The notes: generated from the sequence alone by a model not told the origin. 64,000 bases of DNA from Bradyrhizobium genosp. L (GCF_015624485.1 NZ_CP061378.1:806001-870000); one strand, 5' to 3'. Shown: positions 25,871 through 34,451, numbered from the stretch's first letter. Made by a program: numbers and translations.

Positions 25871-27862
25871 CTAAAACTCCCCGTGGACGCGGCCGGAGAA
25901 GATGTGCACCGGGCCGCGGTCGGCGTTGTAGGCGGGGTTGGTGATGAACTGGTAGTCCGCGGTCAGCGTCAGGTTCTTGTTCACCTGGTAGGCGTAGTAG
26001 GTCTCAAAGATCCGCTCCGGGCTGTAATTCAGCGCGCCGTCACCGATCAAGAGGCCGAGGCCGCCTGCGGCGAGGAAGTCGCGATGTGCGGTGGACAAGC
26101 CGTTGATCGCGCCGCCGATGCCGATCGTGTCGTTCGCCCGTCCCCACGAGCTGCCCTTGATCGACAGGCCTCCGGAGAGGCTGCGATCGACATCGGTGAA
26201 GGACAGGATCTCGTTCTGGCCGTCGTTCCAGGAGAACCGGCCGAACAGGCCGACGTCCTTCACGATCTGCTGCTCGCCGTTCAGGTAGAAGCCGTATTTC
26301 AGATTGTCCTTGCGGATCGATGCCATCACGTCGTTGATGTCGAGCGCGGGATTGGCGTCCTCGATCGCCAGCGCCTGGTTGTAATTGCCGGTGTTGCCGC
26401 GATTGCCGAAGATGCCGACGCGCAATTTGCCGGGCTGGTCGAAGATCGAATAGCGGCCCTCGAACTCGACCACTGCGCCGCCGGTCGAGAACACCAGCGT
26501 GTCGCTGTTCGGCTCGTTCGGCACCTGGAACACGCCGGCCCGCACTGCCCAGTCCTTGCGGTTGAGCTCGACCACGGCGCCGCGGGTATAGCCGGGCAGG
26601 TCGGCCGGGAAGTCGTAGGCGGCGGACGCCCACATCGCCCAGTTCATGAAATCGGCGCGCGGGTCCTTGGCGTAGGAATTGCCGTCGAAGAAATCGCCGA
26701 CCGCGAAACGCCCGACCACCAGCGTGACGCGGTCGATGTCGCGCTTGCCGGATAGCTGGTTGGGCCCGTCGTCGACGTCTTCCTGCTCGCCGCCGAGCCC
26801 GAAGGTCTGCTTGAAATAATAGCGCTGCGGCCGGATCTTCGGAAACTCGGCGCCGGCCTTTTGCGCCTCGCCGTTCGAGAAGCCGGCGAGACCGAGCGTG
26901 CCGTTGAGGCCAAAGCCCTGCGCGGTCTCCGGATTGAAGTAGAACTCACCGCCCTCCCACAGCCGCACGCCGAGGAATGCGGTGGTGGTCCAGGTCTGCT
27001 GCACCTGGCCGGGCCCCGGCAGGCTGTTGGTGCCGGTGTAAGGTGCGCGGAACGACGGGTAGCCTTGCCCGATCAGCGTGGTCTGTGCGTGCACGCTCCA
27101 GTCGTCGGACTTCGGCGGCGCTGCGGCCTGCGTCGGCGCCGCCGACCACGGCGAATCCCCGAACTGATAGTTGAGGCCGAACTTGAGCAGCTGCAGTCGC
27201 GGCTCGATGGTGACGCCGGGCATGCCGAAATCGGCAAGGCCCATCGTCCGTCGCGACAGGTCGATATAGTCGTATTCGAGCTTGGCGGTCCAGTTGCCGC
27301 CGACCGCGAATTCCGCGCCGCCGCCGACGGTCCAGCCGGTCTGGTACTGGCCGGGCTCGCTGACCACCGTGCCGGTGGGGTCGTTGATCCTGACGGTGCT
27401 GTGCCCCCAGGCGAAGCCGCCGGTGACATAGGGCATCCAGTTGCCGAAGGCATAGCCGATGCGGCCCCGCGCCGTGCCGACATAGTCGATCGTCGAATTG
27501 TAGGGCGCCAGCACCCGCCGCGGCAGGTCGACCGGACCGGTGAAGGTCGCGTCGGCTTCGACGCCGAGCACGAAGCGGTTGGCGAACTGGCGGTTGTATC
27601 CGGCCTGGAAGCCGCCGATCCCGCCAGTGATCGTCGGCGGGAAGAACACGCCCTGCTCGGGAAGCGGGTTAGTGCCGGGACCGAGGCTGCCGTCGCCGTA
27701 GCCGACATGGGCGCCGACGTAAAAGCCGGTCCAGTTGTAGACGGCGTCGCGCACCGGCGATTTGACGGCCAGGTCGGCCGCCGATGCCGGCGTGCCGAAA
27801 GCGGCCGCGCCGAGCGCAGCGCCGGCGGCGAAATGGACCCGGATGAGGCGGACGCAGGTCAT
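25871..27862 (-). CDS. Outer-membrane beta-barrel / OprB-type carbohydrate porin fusion
   Basis: A 663-residue exported protein. After a signal peptide (MTCVRLIRVHFAAGAALG, cleavage near TPASAA), residues up to about 250 form an Omp25/31-like eight-stranded barrel with the usual YNWTGFYVGAHVGYG opening and a closing LLKFGLNYQF strand. The rest, from about residue 270, resembles an OprB carbohydrate-selective porin, with WTTTAFLGVRLWEGGEFYFN and alternating strands to the C-terminus, which ends in phenylalanine (RVHGEF), as outer-membrane barrels do. The frame is open to an ATG at 27940; I prefer 27862 because of the signal peptide, although neither has a clear ribosome binding site. A Fur/Mur-like box lies upstream. 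Confidence 0.8.
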   Translation of the reverse strand: MTCVRLIRVHFAAGAALGAAAFGTPASAADLAVKSPVRDAVYNWTGFYVGAHVGYGDGSLGPGTNPLPEQGVFFPPTITGGIGGFQAGYNRQFANRFVLGVEADATFTGPVDLPRRVLAPYNSTIDYVGTARGRIGYAFGNWMPYVTGGFAWGHSTVRINDPTGTVVSEPGQYQTGWTVGGGAEFAVGGNWTAKLEYDYIDLSRRTMGLADFGMPGVTIEPRLQLLKFGLNYQFGDSPWSAAPTQAAAPPKSDDWSVHAQTTLIGQGYPSFRAPYTGTNSLPGPGQVQQTWTTTAFLGVRLWEGGEFYFNPETAQGFGLNGTLGLAGFSNGEAQKAGAEFPKIRPQRYYFKQTFGLGGEQEDVDDGPNQLSGKRDIDRVTLVVGRFAVGDFFDGNSYAKDPRADFMNWAMWASAAYDFPADLPGYTRGAVVELNRKDWAVRAGVFQVPNEPNSDTLVFSTGGAVVEFEGRYSIFDQPGKLRVGIFGNRGNTGNYNQALAIEDANPALDINDVMASIRKDNLKYGFYLNGEQQIVKDVGLFGRFSWNDGQNEILSFTDVDRSLSGGLSIKGSSWGRANDTIGIGGAINGLSTAHRDFLAAGGLGLLIGDGALNYSPERIFETYYAYQVNKNLTLTADYQFITNPAYNADRGPVHIFSGRVHGEF

Positions 27863-28013
27863 GACGCGGCGTGGTTCGGCGGAGTTGCCAAGCATCACTG
27901 CAGATTTGGCGGCCGCTGGCCACCCGAGATTTGAAGTCATCGCCCGCCGTCCCCGATCCGATCTGCGCTTTTGGTTCCAAACTCAGATCAGCCCCCTACC
28001 ATCCCCCAACTCT

Positions 28014-28034
28014 TATTGCAAATAATTCGCAATA
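28014..28034. promoter_or_regulatory. Fur/Mur-type operator-like palindrome upstream of the porin
   Basis: A 21-base palindrome with arms TATTGC and GCAATA around AAATAATTC; only one pair of positions breaks the symmetry. The core TTGCAAATAATTCGCAA is the form known for Fur-family sites in alphaproteobacteria. It is AT-rich in an otherwise GC-rich stretch and lies 73 bases before one candidate porin start and 151 before the other. Iron- or manganese-dependent control of the porin is the natural reading, but which Fur-family protein binds is inference. Confidence 0.65.
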
Positions 28035-28283
28035 GCAACTGAGGACCGTCGATTACCTCTCCGATTCCCATGCCATTATGACAGCCATGCAACAGCGCGA
28101 GGCGGGGGCCTGTTCGGCTGCGTCCTCGCCGCCGCCGGGCGCGGCGAAGGACGCGAGGCGCGTTGATGCGCGCGGGTCTGCGCTGCCGTGAGCAGCAGAT
28201 GTCGGGTTGCTTGAACGTCCCGTTGCGGCACCGGACCGGCGCGCAACGGGGGCAACCAGATCTTCGCCCATGTCGGGCCTCCG

Positions 28284-28496
28284 TTATGCTGCGCGTCGCT
28301 GGTGATCGCGATCACCGGTGGGATCGTCGAACGTCCAGCGGCATTCCAGGCGGCCGCGGACCAGGATCCAGTGACAGACCGGGGCCGGCCGCCGGCGGCG
28401 GCGAACGCCCGGCTGGTTATCGTTGCAATGAATCGCCGTCGGCGGCGCCAGGCGCAGCCGCTCGAACGGCCAGAATTTTGCGAGCTTTTCGAACAT
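28284..28496 (-). CDS. Small conserved-looking hypothetical protein (70 aa)
   Basis: A short gene encoding 70 residues, beginning MFEKLAKFWPFERL. The ATG is preceded by a strong ribosome binding site, GGAGGTGA, ending a few bases before it. The protein is basic and ends with a CHWILVRGRLECRW segment holding two cysteines and two tryptophans. This resembles small rhizobial hypothetical proteins I have seen with a C-x-W..LECRW ending, but I cannot name a family. Function unknown; no operon partner. Confidence 0.5.
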   Translation of the reverse strand: MFEKLAKFWPFERLRLAPPTAIHCNDNQPGVRRRRRPAPVCHWILVRGRLECRWTFDDPTGDRDHQRRAA

Positions 28497-28787
28497 CGCT
28501 CACCTCCACTTCCGCTGGTCGCGCGGCAGGCCGGTGAGGATCGGGCGGGTCAGCCGGGCGGCGACCGCCTGTCCACGCAGCGGGAGCTTGCGCGATCAGT
28601 CTTGTTGTGTTGCGGCGAAATTAGTCCCGGCATCGCCGGTCTACTGTCGCCTGAGTTGCTACTGCCCATGTGCCTTCTGTGCTGGCTCGTGGTCCGATGA
28701 TGTCAGGGGATCACCCCCGATGCGGAACGCTTGTTCCGATAAGCGGGCACTACGCCCGGCGCAAAAGCCTGTCAAGCCGAAAGTGCT

Positions 28788-28827
28788 ATCCTCCAGGGAG
28801 GATCGTCTCTATCCTCCCCGGAGGATA
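28788..28827 (+). promoter_or_regulatory. Two tandem operator-like palindromes overlapping the CsoR-family gene leader
   Basis: The first site is ATCCTCC-AG-GGAGGAT (28788-28803) and the second TATCCTCC-CC-GGAGGATA (28810-28827). Their centres are 23 bases apart, about two helical turns. The second ends right at the ribosome binding site AGGAG and 10 bases before the ATG at 28838. G/C-tract palindromes of this kind are the usual targets of CsoR/RcnR/FrmR repressors, so autoregulation is very likely. Confidence 0.75.
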
Positions 28828-28837
28828 GGAGATCCAC

Positions 28838-29107
28838 ATGACCGACGACCACCCGCACGCCGCGATCGCCCGCCGCCTGAAGCGCGCCGGCGGCCACCTC
28901 GAGACCATCGTCGAGATGATCGAAGCGGGCCGCCCCTGCGTTCAGATCGCCCAGCAATTGCAGGCCGTGGAGAGCGCGATCGAGAGCGCCAAGAAGGCGC
29001 TGATCCATGACCATATCGGCCACAGCCTCGAGGCCACGCTGGACGCCTCCGCCCCAAAGCGCCGTGCCGTGCTGCGCGATTTCAGGCTGATCGCAAAATA
29101 TCTGTAA
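28838..29107 (+). CDS. CsoR/RcnR/FrmR-family (DUF156) transcriptional repressor
   Basis: An 89-residue all-helical repressor. It has the family opening HAAIARRLKRAGGHLETIVEMI, a cysteine in GRPCVQIAQQLQAV, and a histidine 25 residues later in LIHDHIG. In CsoR the third copper ligand is a cysteine 29 residues after the first; here that position is serine, so a classic CsoR copper site is unlikely. The Cys/His pair fits FrmR-like formaldehyde sensors or a nickel/cobalt-type site. Two tandem palindromes cover its leader. No transporter or dehydrogenase follows it, so its only visible target is itself. Confidence 0.85.
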   Translation: MTDDHPHAAIARRLKRAGGHLETIVEMIEAGRPCVQIAQQLQAVESAIESAKKALIHDHIGHSLEATLDASAPKRRAVLRDFRLIAKYL

Positions 29108-29116
29108 TCGCGCAGG

Positions 29117-29941
29117 CTATTTCGCCGGCCAGCGCGGCGTAGTCGCCAGCGCGCCGAGGTCGAATCTGTCGACATCCGCGAGCAGCTCGCATAACGCCCG
29201 CGCGCCGTGGTCGAGCAGCGCCGCGCCCTTCGCGGCCGAAGCCCTGGTCGCATCGCCGATCGCGCCGCTTGGATGCAGGTCCTGTGCCTGCCAGGCGAAC
29301 GGGGCCGGCCGCTGCGTCGACAGATGGCGGTGATCCTTCTCGATTCTGACGCTGGCAGGCTTGAAATCCGCGATCGCATCCATCCGGACGGCTTGCGGAT
29401 ATTTCGCCAGCATGATCGAGGTCTCGACCGCGCCGCCATGGATGCCGTGGCGCAATTCGTCCGTGTCGAATAATCCATCCGGCGCGCCGAACCGCGACCA
29501 GCTCGTGGTCACCACCAGCATGCCGTGCTGCGCGCGCAGATCCTGCGCCACCAGCGACATCGCGGCCGAATTGCCGCCGTGGCTCGTCACCATCACCAGC
29601 TTCCTGACGCCGGCGCGCGCCACGCTCGCCCCGAGCGCCGTCCAGCTGTCCAGCGCGACCGCGTTCGGCAAGGTCAGCGTGCCCGGAAAATCGATGTGCT
29701 CGGTCGAGATGCCGACCGGCTGAAGCGGCAGGAAGGTCGCGGGGATATCGGTGGCGAGAAGCTCGCGCACCCGCGCCAGATAGGCCTCGCCGATCATGAC
29801 GTCGGTTCCAAGCGGCAGATGCGGCCCGTGCTGCTCGGTCGCGGCCAGCGGCAGCACTGCGATCCAGCGCGCAGGCGTGCTGCGTTCGATGTCGGGCCAG
29901 TGGATCGCGGTCCAGTCGCGGGGCGGAAGTTTTGAACTCAT
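29117..29941 (-). CDS. Creatininase-family amidohydrolase
   Basis: A 274-residue protein with the creatininase metal-site pattern: LPLAATEQHGPHLPLGTDV (Glu, His and Asp ligands), HGGN at about 119-122, and the late glutamate in GIHGGAVETSIML. Members hydrolyse cyclic or linear amides, for example creatinine, a formamide in archaeal riboflavin synthesis (ArfB), or a mycofactocin precursor (MftE). The gene is divergent from an NMT1/THI5-type importer about 185 bases away, so the amide may be the imported compound. The exact substrate is not shown by sequence. Confidence 0.85.
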   Translation of the reverse strand: MSSKLPPRDWTAIHWPDIERSTPARWIAVLPLAATEQHGPHLPLGTDVMIGEAYLARVRELLATDIPATFLPLQPVGISTEHIDFPGTLTLPNAVALDSWTALGASVARAGVRKLVMVTSHGGNSAAMSLVAQDLRAQHGMLVVTTSWSRFGAPDGLFDTDELRHGIHGGAVETSIMLAKYPQAVRMDAIADFKPASVRIEKDHRHLSTQRPAPFAWQAQDLHPSGAIGDATRASAAKGAALLDHGARALCELLADVDRFDLGALATTPRWPAK

Positions 29942-30126
29942 CGAGCCGGGCGTTTCATTGCAGGTGTTTCATGGCAGGCGTTTCAATGGATGGATTTGCG
30001 GGGTAGCCTGTTCATCCCGATCGGGGGTATGAACCAATGCCATTCGGGGGCGTTTCCCGCGTCCCCCGGCGCGGTCCATCGCCTCCGCCTGCCATCATGG
30101 GCCAGAATGATCGACGGAGTCCAACC

Positions 30127-31158
30127 ATGAAGCCGGCCTTTTTGTCGCGAGCGTTAACCACGGGCCTGTCCGCCGTCGTGTTGTCCGCGCTGGCGGCCCT
30201 TGCCCCGGCCTGCGGGCAGACCCTGGACAAAGTCTCGTTCGGCACCAACTGGGTTGCCGAGGGCGAGCACGGCGGGTTCTTCCAGGCGGTCGCCGACGGC
30301 ACCTACCAGAAATACGGCCTCGACGTCACCATCGTGCCCGGCGGGCCCAACGCGAACAACCGCGTGCTGCTGATCGCGGGCAAGCTTGACTTCTTCATGA
30401 GCGCGAACTCGCTGCAGACCTTCGATGCCGTCACCAACAACGTGCCGCTGGTCGCGGTCGCCGCCATGTTCCAGAAGGACCCGCAGGTCTTCCTGACCCA
30501 TCCCGAGATCAAGCTGACCAAAATCGAGGATCTCAAGCCGCTGACGCTTTTGATCTCGAAGGAGGGCATCACCAGCTACTTCCAGTGGCTGAAATCCGAA
30601 TACGGTTTCGACGAGAGCAGGGTGAAGCCCTACACTTTCAACCCGCAGCCCTTCATCGTGGACAAGCAGACCGCGATGCAGGGCTATGTGACGTCAGAGC
30701 CTTATGCGGTGGAGAAGGCCGCCGGCTTCAAGCCGAACGTGCTGCTGCTCGCCGATTACGGCTTCAACTCCTATTCGACCCTGATCGAGACCCGCCGCGA
30801 CCTCGTCGACAAGAAGCCGGACCTGGTGCAGCGCTTCGTCGATGCCTCGATCGTCGGTTGGTACCACTACGTCTACGGCGACAACTCCGCCGGCAATGCG
30901 ATGATCAAGAAGCTCAACCCTGAAATGACCGACGAAGTGCTGGCCTATTGCGTCGCCAAGATGCGCGAATACGGCATCGTCGATTCCGGCGATTCCCTCA
31001 AGAACGGCATCGGCGCCATGACCGACGAACGGATGGCGAGCTTCTTCGACAAGATGGTGCGATCGGGCGTGGTCAAGAGCACCATCGACTATCGCCAGGG
31101 CTACACGCTGCGCTTCATCAACAAAGCCGTCGGCGTCGAGCTTCGGCCGAAGAATTGA
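30127..31158 (+). CDS. NMT1/THI5-like ABC transporter substrate-binding protein
   Basis: A 343-residue periplasmic protein with a signal peptide (hydrophobic LTTGLSAVVLSALAALAPA, cleavage near ACGQ). The mature part opens VSFGTNWVAEGEHGGFFQA and GTYQKYGLDVTIVPGGP, a pattern shared with pyrimidine (ThiY-like), riboflavin-type and sulfonate binding proteins. I placed the start at the ATG at 30127, with CGGAG upstream and a proper signal peptide; the frame is open 30 codons further up. The ATPase and permease follow directly. The ligand may be a nitrogen heterocycle, given the creatininase neighbour. Confidence 0.87.
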   Translation: MKPAFLSRALTTGLSAVVLSALAALAPACGQTLDKVSFGTNWVAEGEHGGFFQAVADGTYQKYGLDVTIVPGGPNANNRVLLIAGKLDFFMSANSLQTFDAVTNNVPLVAVAAMFQKDPQVFLTHPEIKLTKIEDLKPLTLLISKEGITSYFQWLKSEYGFDESRVKPYTFNPQPFIVDKQTAMQGYVTSEPYAVEKAAGFKPNVLLLADYGFNSYSTLIETRRDLVDKKPDLVQRFVDASIVGWYHYVYGDNSAGNAMIKKLNPEMTDEVLAYCVAKMREYGIVDSGDSLKNGIGAMTDERMASFFDKMVRSGVVKSTIDYRQGYTLRFINKAVGVELRPKN

Positions 31159-31174
31159 CGGTCGGACGCGCGTG

Positions 31175-31987
31175 ATGGTGGAGCCCGTATTGCCCGATAC
31201 CGATGCCGGCGCATCCGGCATGGCGGTACGCTTGCGCGGGGTCACGAAGATCTATGACACCGGCGTGACGGCGCTCGGGCCGCTCGATCTCGACGTCGGC
31301 AGCGGCGAGTTCGTCTCGCTGCTCGGTCCCTCCGGCTGCGGCAAATCCACCGCGCTGCGGCTGATCGCCGGGCTCTCGGCGCCGAGCGCGGGCACGGTCG
31401 AACTCTCGCGTTACGGCACTGCGCGCCGCGGCAGCCACAGGATCGGCTTCGTGTTTCAGGAGCCGACCTTGATGCCCTGGGCGACCGTGCGGGACAATGT
31501 CCGTCTGCCGTTCCGCCTCGCGCAGACGGCGCGGGCCGATGCCGAGGCGCGCATCGACGACGCGCTCGAGCAGGTCGGGCTCGCCGATTTCGCGGCCGCC
31601 TATCCGCGCGAATTGTCCGGCGGCATGAAGATGCGGGTGTCGCTGGCGCGCGCGCTGGTCACCGATCCCGACATCCTCTTGATGGACGAGCCGTTCGCCG
31701 CGCTCGACGAGATCACGCGCTTCCGTCTCAACAACGATCTGTTGTCGCTGTGGCGCAATCTGCACAAGACCGTCATCTTCGTGACGCATTCGGTGTTCGA
31801 GTCGGTCTATCTCTCGCAACGCGTGATCGTGATGACGGCGCGTCCCGGCCGCATCGGCGCCGAGTTTCGCATCACCTCACAGGAGCCGCGCGGCGAGGCG
31901 TTCCGCACCTCCGCCGAATACGCCGCGTTCTGCCGCGAGGTCTCGGCCGCGCTGGCGCCGTCCTATGCAGGGCAGGCGGGCGCATGA
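31175..31987 (+). CDS. ABC transporter ATP-binding protein (NitT/TauT type)
   Basis: A 270-residue importer ATPase with Walker A GPSGCGKST, Q-loop FVFQEPTLMPWATVRDN, signature LSGGMKMR, Walker B ILLMDEPFAALDE and the H-loop VTHSVFES. The start could be GTG 31172 or ATG 31175; the ATG is given. The stop overlaps the permease start (ATGA). It energises uptake by the binding protein upstream and the permease downstream. Confidence 0.9.
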   Translation: MVEPVLPDTDAGASGMAVRLRGVTKIYDTGVTALGPLDLDVGSGEFVSLLGPSGCGKSTALRLIAGLSAPSAGTVELSRYGTARRGSHRIGFVFQEPTLMPWATVRDNVRLPFRLAQTARADAEARIDDALEQVGLADFAAAYPRELSGGMKMRVSLARALVTDPDILLMDEPFAALDEITRFRLNNDLLSLWRNLHKTVIFVTHSVFESVYLSQRVIVMTARPGRIGAEFRITSQEPRGEAFRTSAEYAAFCREVSAALAPSYAGQAGA

Positions 31988-32772
31988 GGTCTCCGCAGGA
32001 TATTGTCCGCTGGCTCGCTCCAGTCGCGGTGTTCGCCATCGGCCTCCTCGTCTGGGAAGCGATCGTCCGCATCTACGGCATCCAGCCCTACGTGCTGCCA
32101 AGCCCGCTGCTCGTCGTCAAAACCTTGATCAGCGACTGGCCGGTGCTGTCGCAATCGCTCGGCGTCACGCTGCTCACCACGCTCGAAGGATTCGTTGCGG
32201 CCGCGATCGGCGGCGTCGCGCTGGCGCTGTTGTTCAATCAGTCGAAATGGCTGGAATATTCACTGTTCCCCTATGCCGTGGTCCTGCAGGTCACGCCCGT
32301 GATCGCGATCGCGCCGTTGCTCCTGATCTATCTGCAGCAGCAGACCGCGGTGATCGTCTGCGCGTGGATCGTGGCGTTCTTCCCGGTGCTGTCGAACACC
32401 ACGCTCGGGCTGAACTCGGTCGATCGCAACCTCACCGGATTGTTTCAGCTTTATGGCGCTTCGAAGCTGCAGACGCTGCTGTTCCTGAAACTGCCCGCCG
32501 CGCTGCCCTATATCCTGGGCGGCCTGCGCATCGCCGGCGGGCTGTCGCTGATCGGCGCCGTGGTCGCGGAGATCGCGGCGGGCAGCGCCGGCGCCGGTTC
32601 GGGGCTCGCCTTCCGCATCGCCGAGTCCGGTTACCGGCTGAATATTCCACGCATGTTTGCCGCCCTGCTGCTGCTGTCGCTGGCCGGGATTGTCATCTAT
32701 GGGTTGCTGGCGCTAATTTCGCATCTGTTGTTGCGGCGCTGGCATGAGAGCGCGCTAGGAAAGGAAAGCTGA
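31984..32772 (+). CDS. ABC transporter permease (NitT/TauT type)
   Basis: A 262-residue membrane protein with about six membrane segments; the coupling loop is FQLYGASKLQTLLFLKLPAA followed by LPYILGGLRIAGGL. The true start is the ATG at 31984, overlapping the ATPase stop codon by four bases. The next gene begins on the base after its stop, so the importer and the dehydrogenase are one transcript. Confidence 0.9.
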   Translation: MRSPQDIVRWLAPVAVFAIGLLVWEAIVRIYGIQPYVLPSPLLVVKTLISDWPVLSQSLGVTLLTTLEGFVAAAIGGVALALLFNQSKWLEYSLFPYAVVLQVTPVIAIAPLLLIYLQQQTAVIVCAWIVAFFPVLSNTTLGLNSVDRNLTGLFQLYGASKLQTLLFLKLPAALPYILGGLRIAGGLSLIGAVVAEIAAGSAGAGSGLAFRIAESGYRLNIPRMFAALLLLSLAGIVIYGLLALISHLLLRRWHESALGKES

Positions 32773-33756
32773 ATGGCCCCGATGTCTTCCGAGAAGATCG
32801 ATCTGTTGATCTATGGACCTGTCAGGCCAATCCTCGAAAACGGCTTTTCCGATCAATACGTGCTGCACAAGGCCGAAAGCCGCGGCGACCTCGAGCGGCT
32901 GACGGCGGAAACCAAGGCCAGGATCCGCGCCATTGCCGTCACCTACCACACCATGGCGACCGACAAGACCGCGCTGGCGATGTTTCCGAAGCTCGAGATC
33001 GTCGGTAGCTTCGGCGTCGGTTACGACCACATCGATTCCCACCATGCGCGCGATCACAATATCGTGGTGACCAACACGCCCGACGTGCTGACCGAGGAGG
33101 TCGCCGACGTCGCGATGGGCCTCTTGATCGCGACCTTGCGCGAATTCGTCAAGGCCGATCGCTACGTGCGCTCCGGCCTGTGGCAGACGCAAAACTATCC
33201 GCTCAGCGTCGGTTCGCTGCGCGACCGCAAGATCGGCATCGTCGGCATGGGCCGGATCGGCCAGGCGATCGGCCGAAGGCTCGAAGCCTCGCGCGTGCCG
33301 GTGTCGTATCACTCGCGCAACCCGTCCAAGGACGTCGCTTACAAGCACTATCCCGACCTGCTCGAGATGGCGAAGGCCGTCGATACGCTGATCGTGATCG
33401 TGCCCGGCGGCGCCTCGACATCGAAGATGATCAACGCCGACGTGTTGAAGGCGCTCGGACCCCGCGGCGTGCTGATCAATGTCGCCCGTGGCTCCGTGGT
33501 CGACGAGCCGGCGCTGGTCGCCGCGCTGAAATCCGGCACCATCCTCGCCGCCGGCCTCGACGTATTCGCGGCCGAGCCCAACGTGCCGGACGAGATGAAG
33601 GCGATGCAGAACGTCGTGCTGCTGCCGCATATCGGCTCGGCCTCGGTGGTGACGCGCAACGCGATGGACCAGCTCGTGGTCGACAACATCAAGCACTGGT
33701 TCGCCGGCAAGCCGCCGTTGACGCCGGTGGCCGAGACGCCGGTGAAGGCGCGCTGA
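32773..33756 (+). CDS. 2-hydroxyacid dehydrogenase (glyoxylate/hydroxypyruvate reductase-like)
   Basis: A 327-residue NAD(P)-dependent D-isomer dehydrogenase. It has the nucleotide motif KIGIVGMGRIGQAIGRRLEA and the catalytic set: arginine in NVARGSVVDE, glutamate in FAAEPNVP and histidine in LLPHIGSAS. It most likely reduces glyoxylate or hydroxypyruvate, or oxidises a related D-2-hydroxyacid. It starts on the base after the permease stop and its stop overlaps the next start, so it belongs to the importer operon and may process a breakdown product of the imported compound. Confidence 0.88.
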   Translation: MAPMSSEKIDLLIYGPVRPILENGFSDQYVLHKAESRGDLERLTAETKARIRAIAVTYHTMATDKTALAMFPKLEIVGSFGVGYDHIDSHHARDHNIVVTNTPDVLTEEVADVAMGLLIATLREFVKADRYVRSGLWQTQNYPLSVGSLRDRKIGIVGMGRIGQAIGRRLEASRVPVSYHSRNPSKDVAYKHYPDLLEMAKAVDTLIVIVPGGASTSKMINADVLKALGPRGVLINVARGSVVDEPALVAALKSGTILAAGLDVFAAEPNVPDEMKAMQNVVLLPHIGSASVVTRNAMDQLVVDNIKHWFAGKPPLTPVAETPVKAR

Positions 33757-34451
33757 TGTCGTCGTCCCGCTGCAACGTCGTGTTGCTTGTGCTGCTCGCC
33801 GGCCTCGCGCCGGCAGCGGCGCAGGACGTCAAGACGTTGCAGCAGGACATGATCGGGCAGTGGGAGCTCGCCACCACCGACCGCAGCAAGACCTGCGTCG
33901 TCACGATGAAGAGCGATGCCACGCCGCAAGGCTTCAAGCTCGAGCTCGAGCCGGCCTGTGCGGCGGCGCTGCCCTTCACCAAGGACATCGCGGCCTGGAG
34001 CATCAAGGGCCTCGGCGACATCGTGCGTTTGCAGAGCGCGGCCGGCGAATCCGTGATCGATTTCACCGAGGTCGAGACCGGCATCTTCGAGGGCCTGCGC
34101 ACCAATGAGGGTGTCTACATCCTGCAGAACCTCGCCGCGGCGCGTTCGCTCGCCAAATCGATGGACCAGATGATCGGCGACTGGTCGATGGTCCGCGGCA
34201 ACGGCCAGCCGATCTGCGGCCTAGTGCTGACCAATACCGACGCCGGCAACGACAATTTCCAGGTGTTCCTGAAAGGCAAATGCGATCCTGCGGTCGCAGC
34301 CTTCAATCCGACCGTGTGGCGGCTCGATCACGGCCAGATCATCCTGATGTCGGCCAAGGGCGAGAGCTGGCAGTTCGAGGCCGACGACAACGCGCAGTGG
34401 CGCCGCGTGCCCGACAGCGCCGACCCGCTGATCATGTTGCGCGAGCAGTAA
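33756..34451 (+). CDS. AprI/Inh-family metalloprotease inhibitor-like exported protein
   Basis: A 231-residue exported protein with a signal peptide (VVLLVLLAGLAPAAA, then QDV). It holds two copies of an Inh/AprI-like eight-stranded beta-barrel pattern: MIGQWELATTDRSKTCVVTM in the first half and MIGDWSMVRGNGQPICGLVL in the second, each with a paired cysteine. Inh proteins block serralysin-type proteases. No protease gene is in sight, and the ATG overlaps the dehydrogenase stop, so the role here is unclear. Confidence 0.75.
   Translation: MSSSRCNVVLLVLLAGLAPAAAQDVKTLQQDMIGQWELATTDRSKTCVVTMKSDATPQGFKLELEPACAAALPFTKDIAAWSIKGLGDIVRLQSAAGESVIDFTEVETGIFEGLRTNEGVYILQNLAAARSLAKSMDQMIGDWSMVRGNGQPICGLVLTNTDAGNDNFQVFLKGKCDPAVAAFNPTVWRLDHGQIILMSAKGESWQFEADDNAQWRRVPDSADPLIMLREQ

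Noticed and set aside
28053..28271. Possible 72-codon minus-strand gene starting MGEDLVAPVARR
   Set aside because: It has a fair ribosome binding site (GGAGG), but the product is low-complexity Ala/Ser/Arg and another frame over the same bases looks equally plausible, so there is not enough support.
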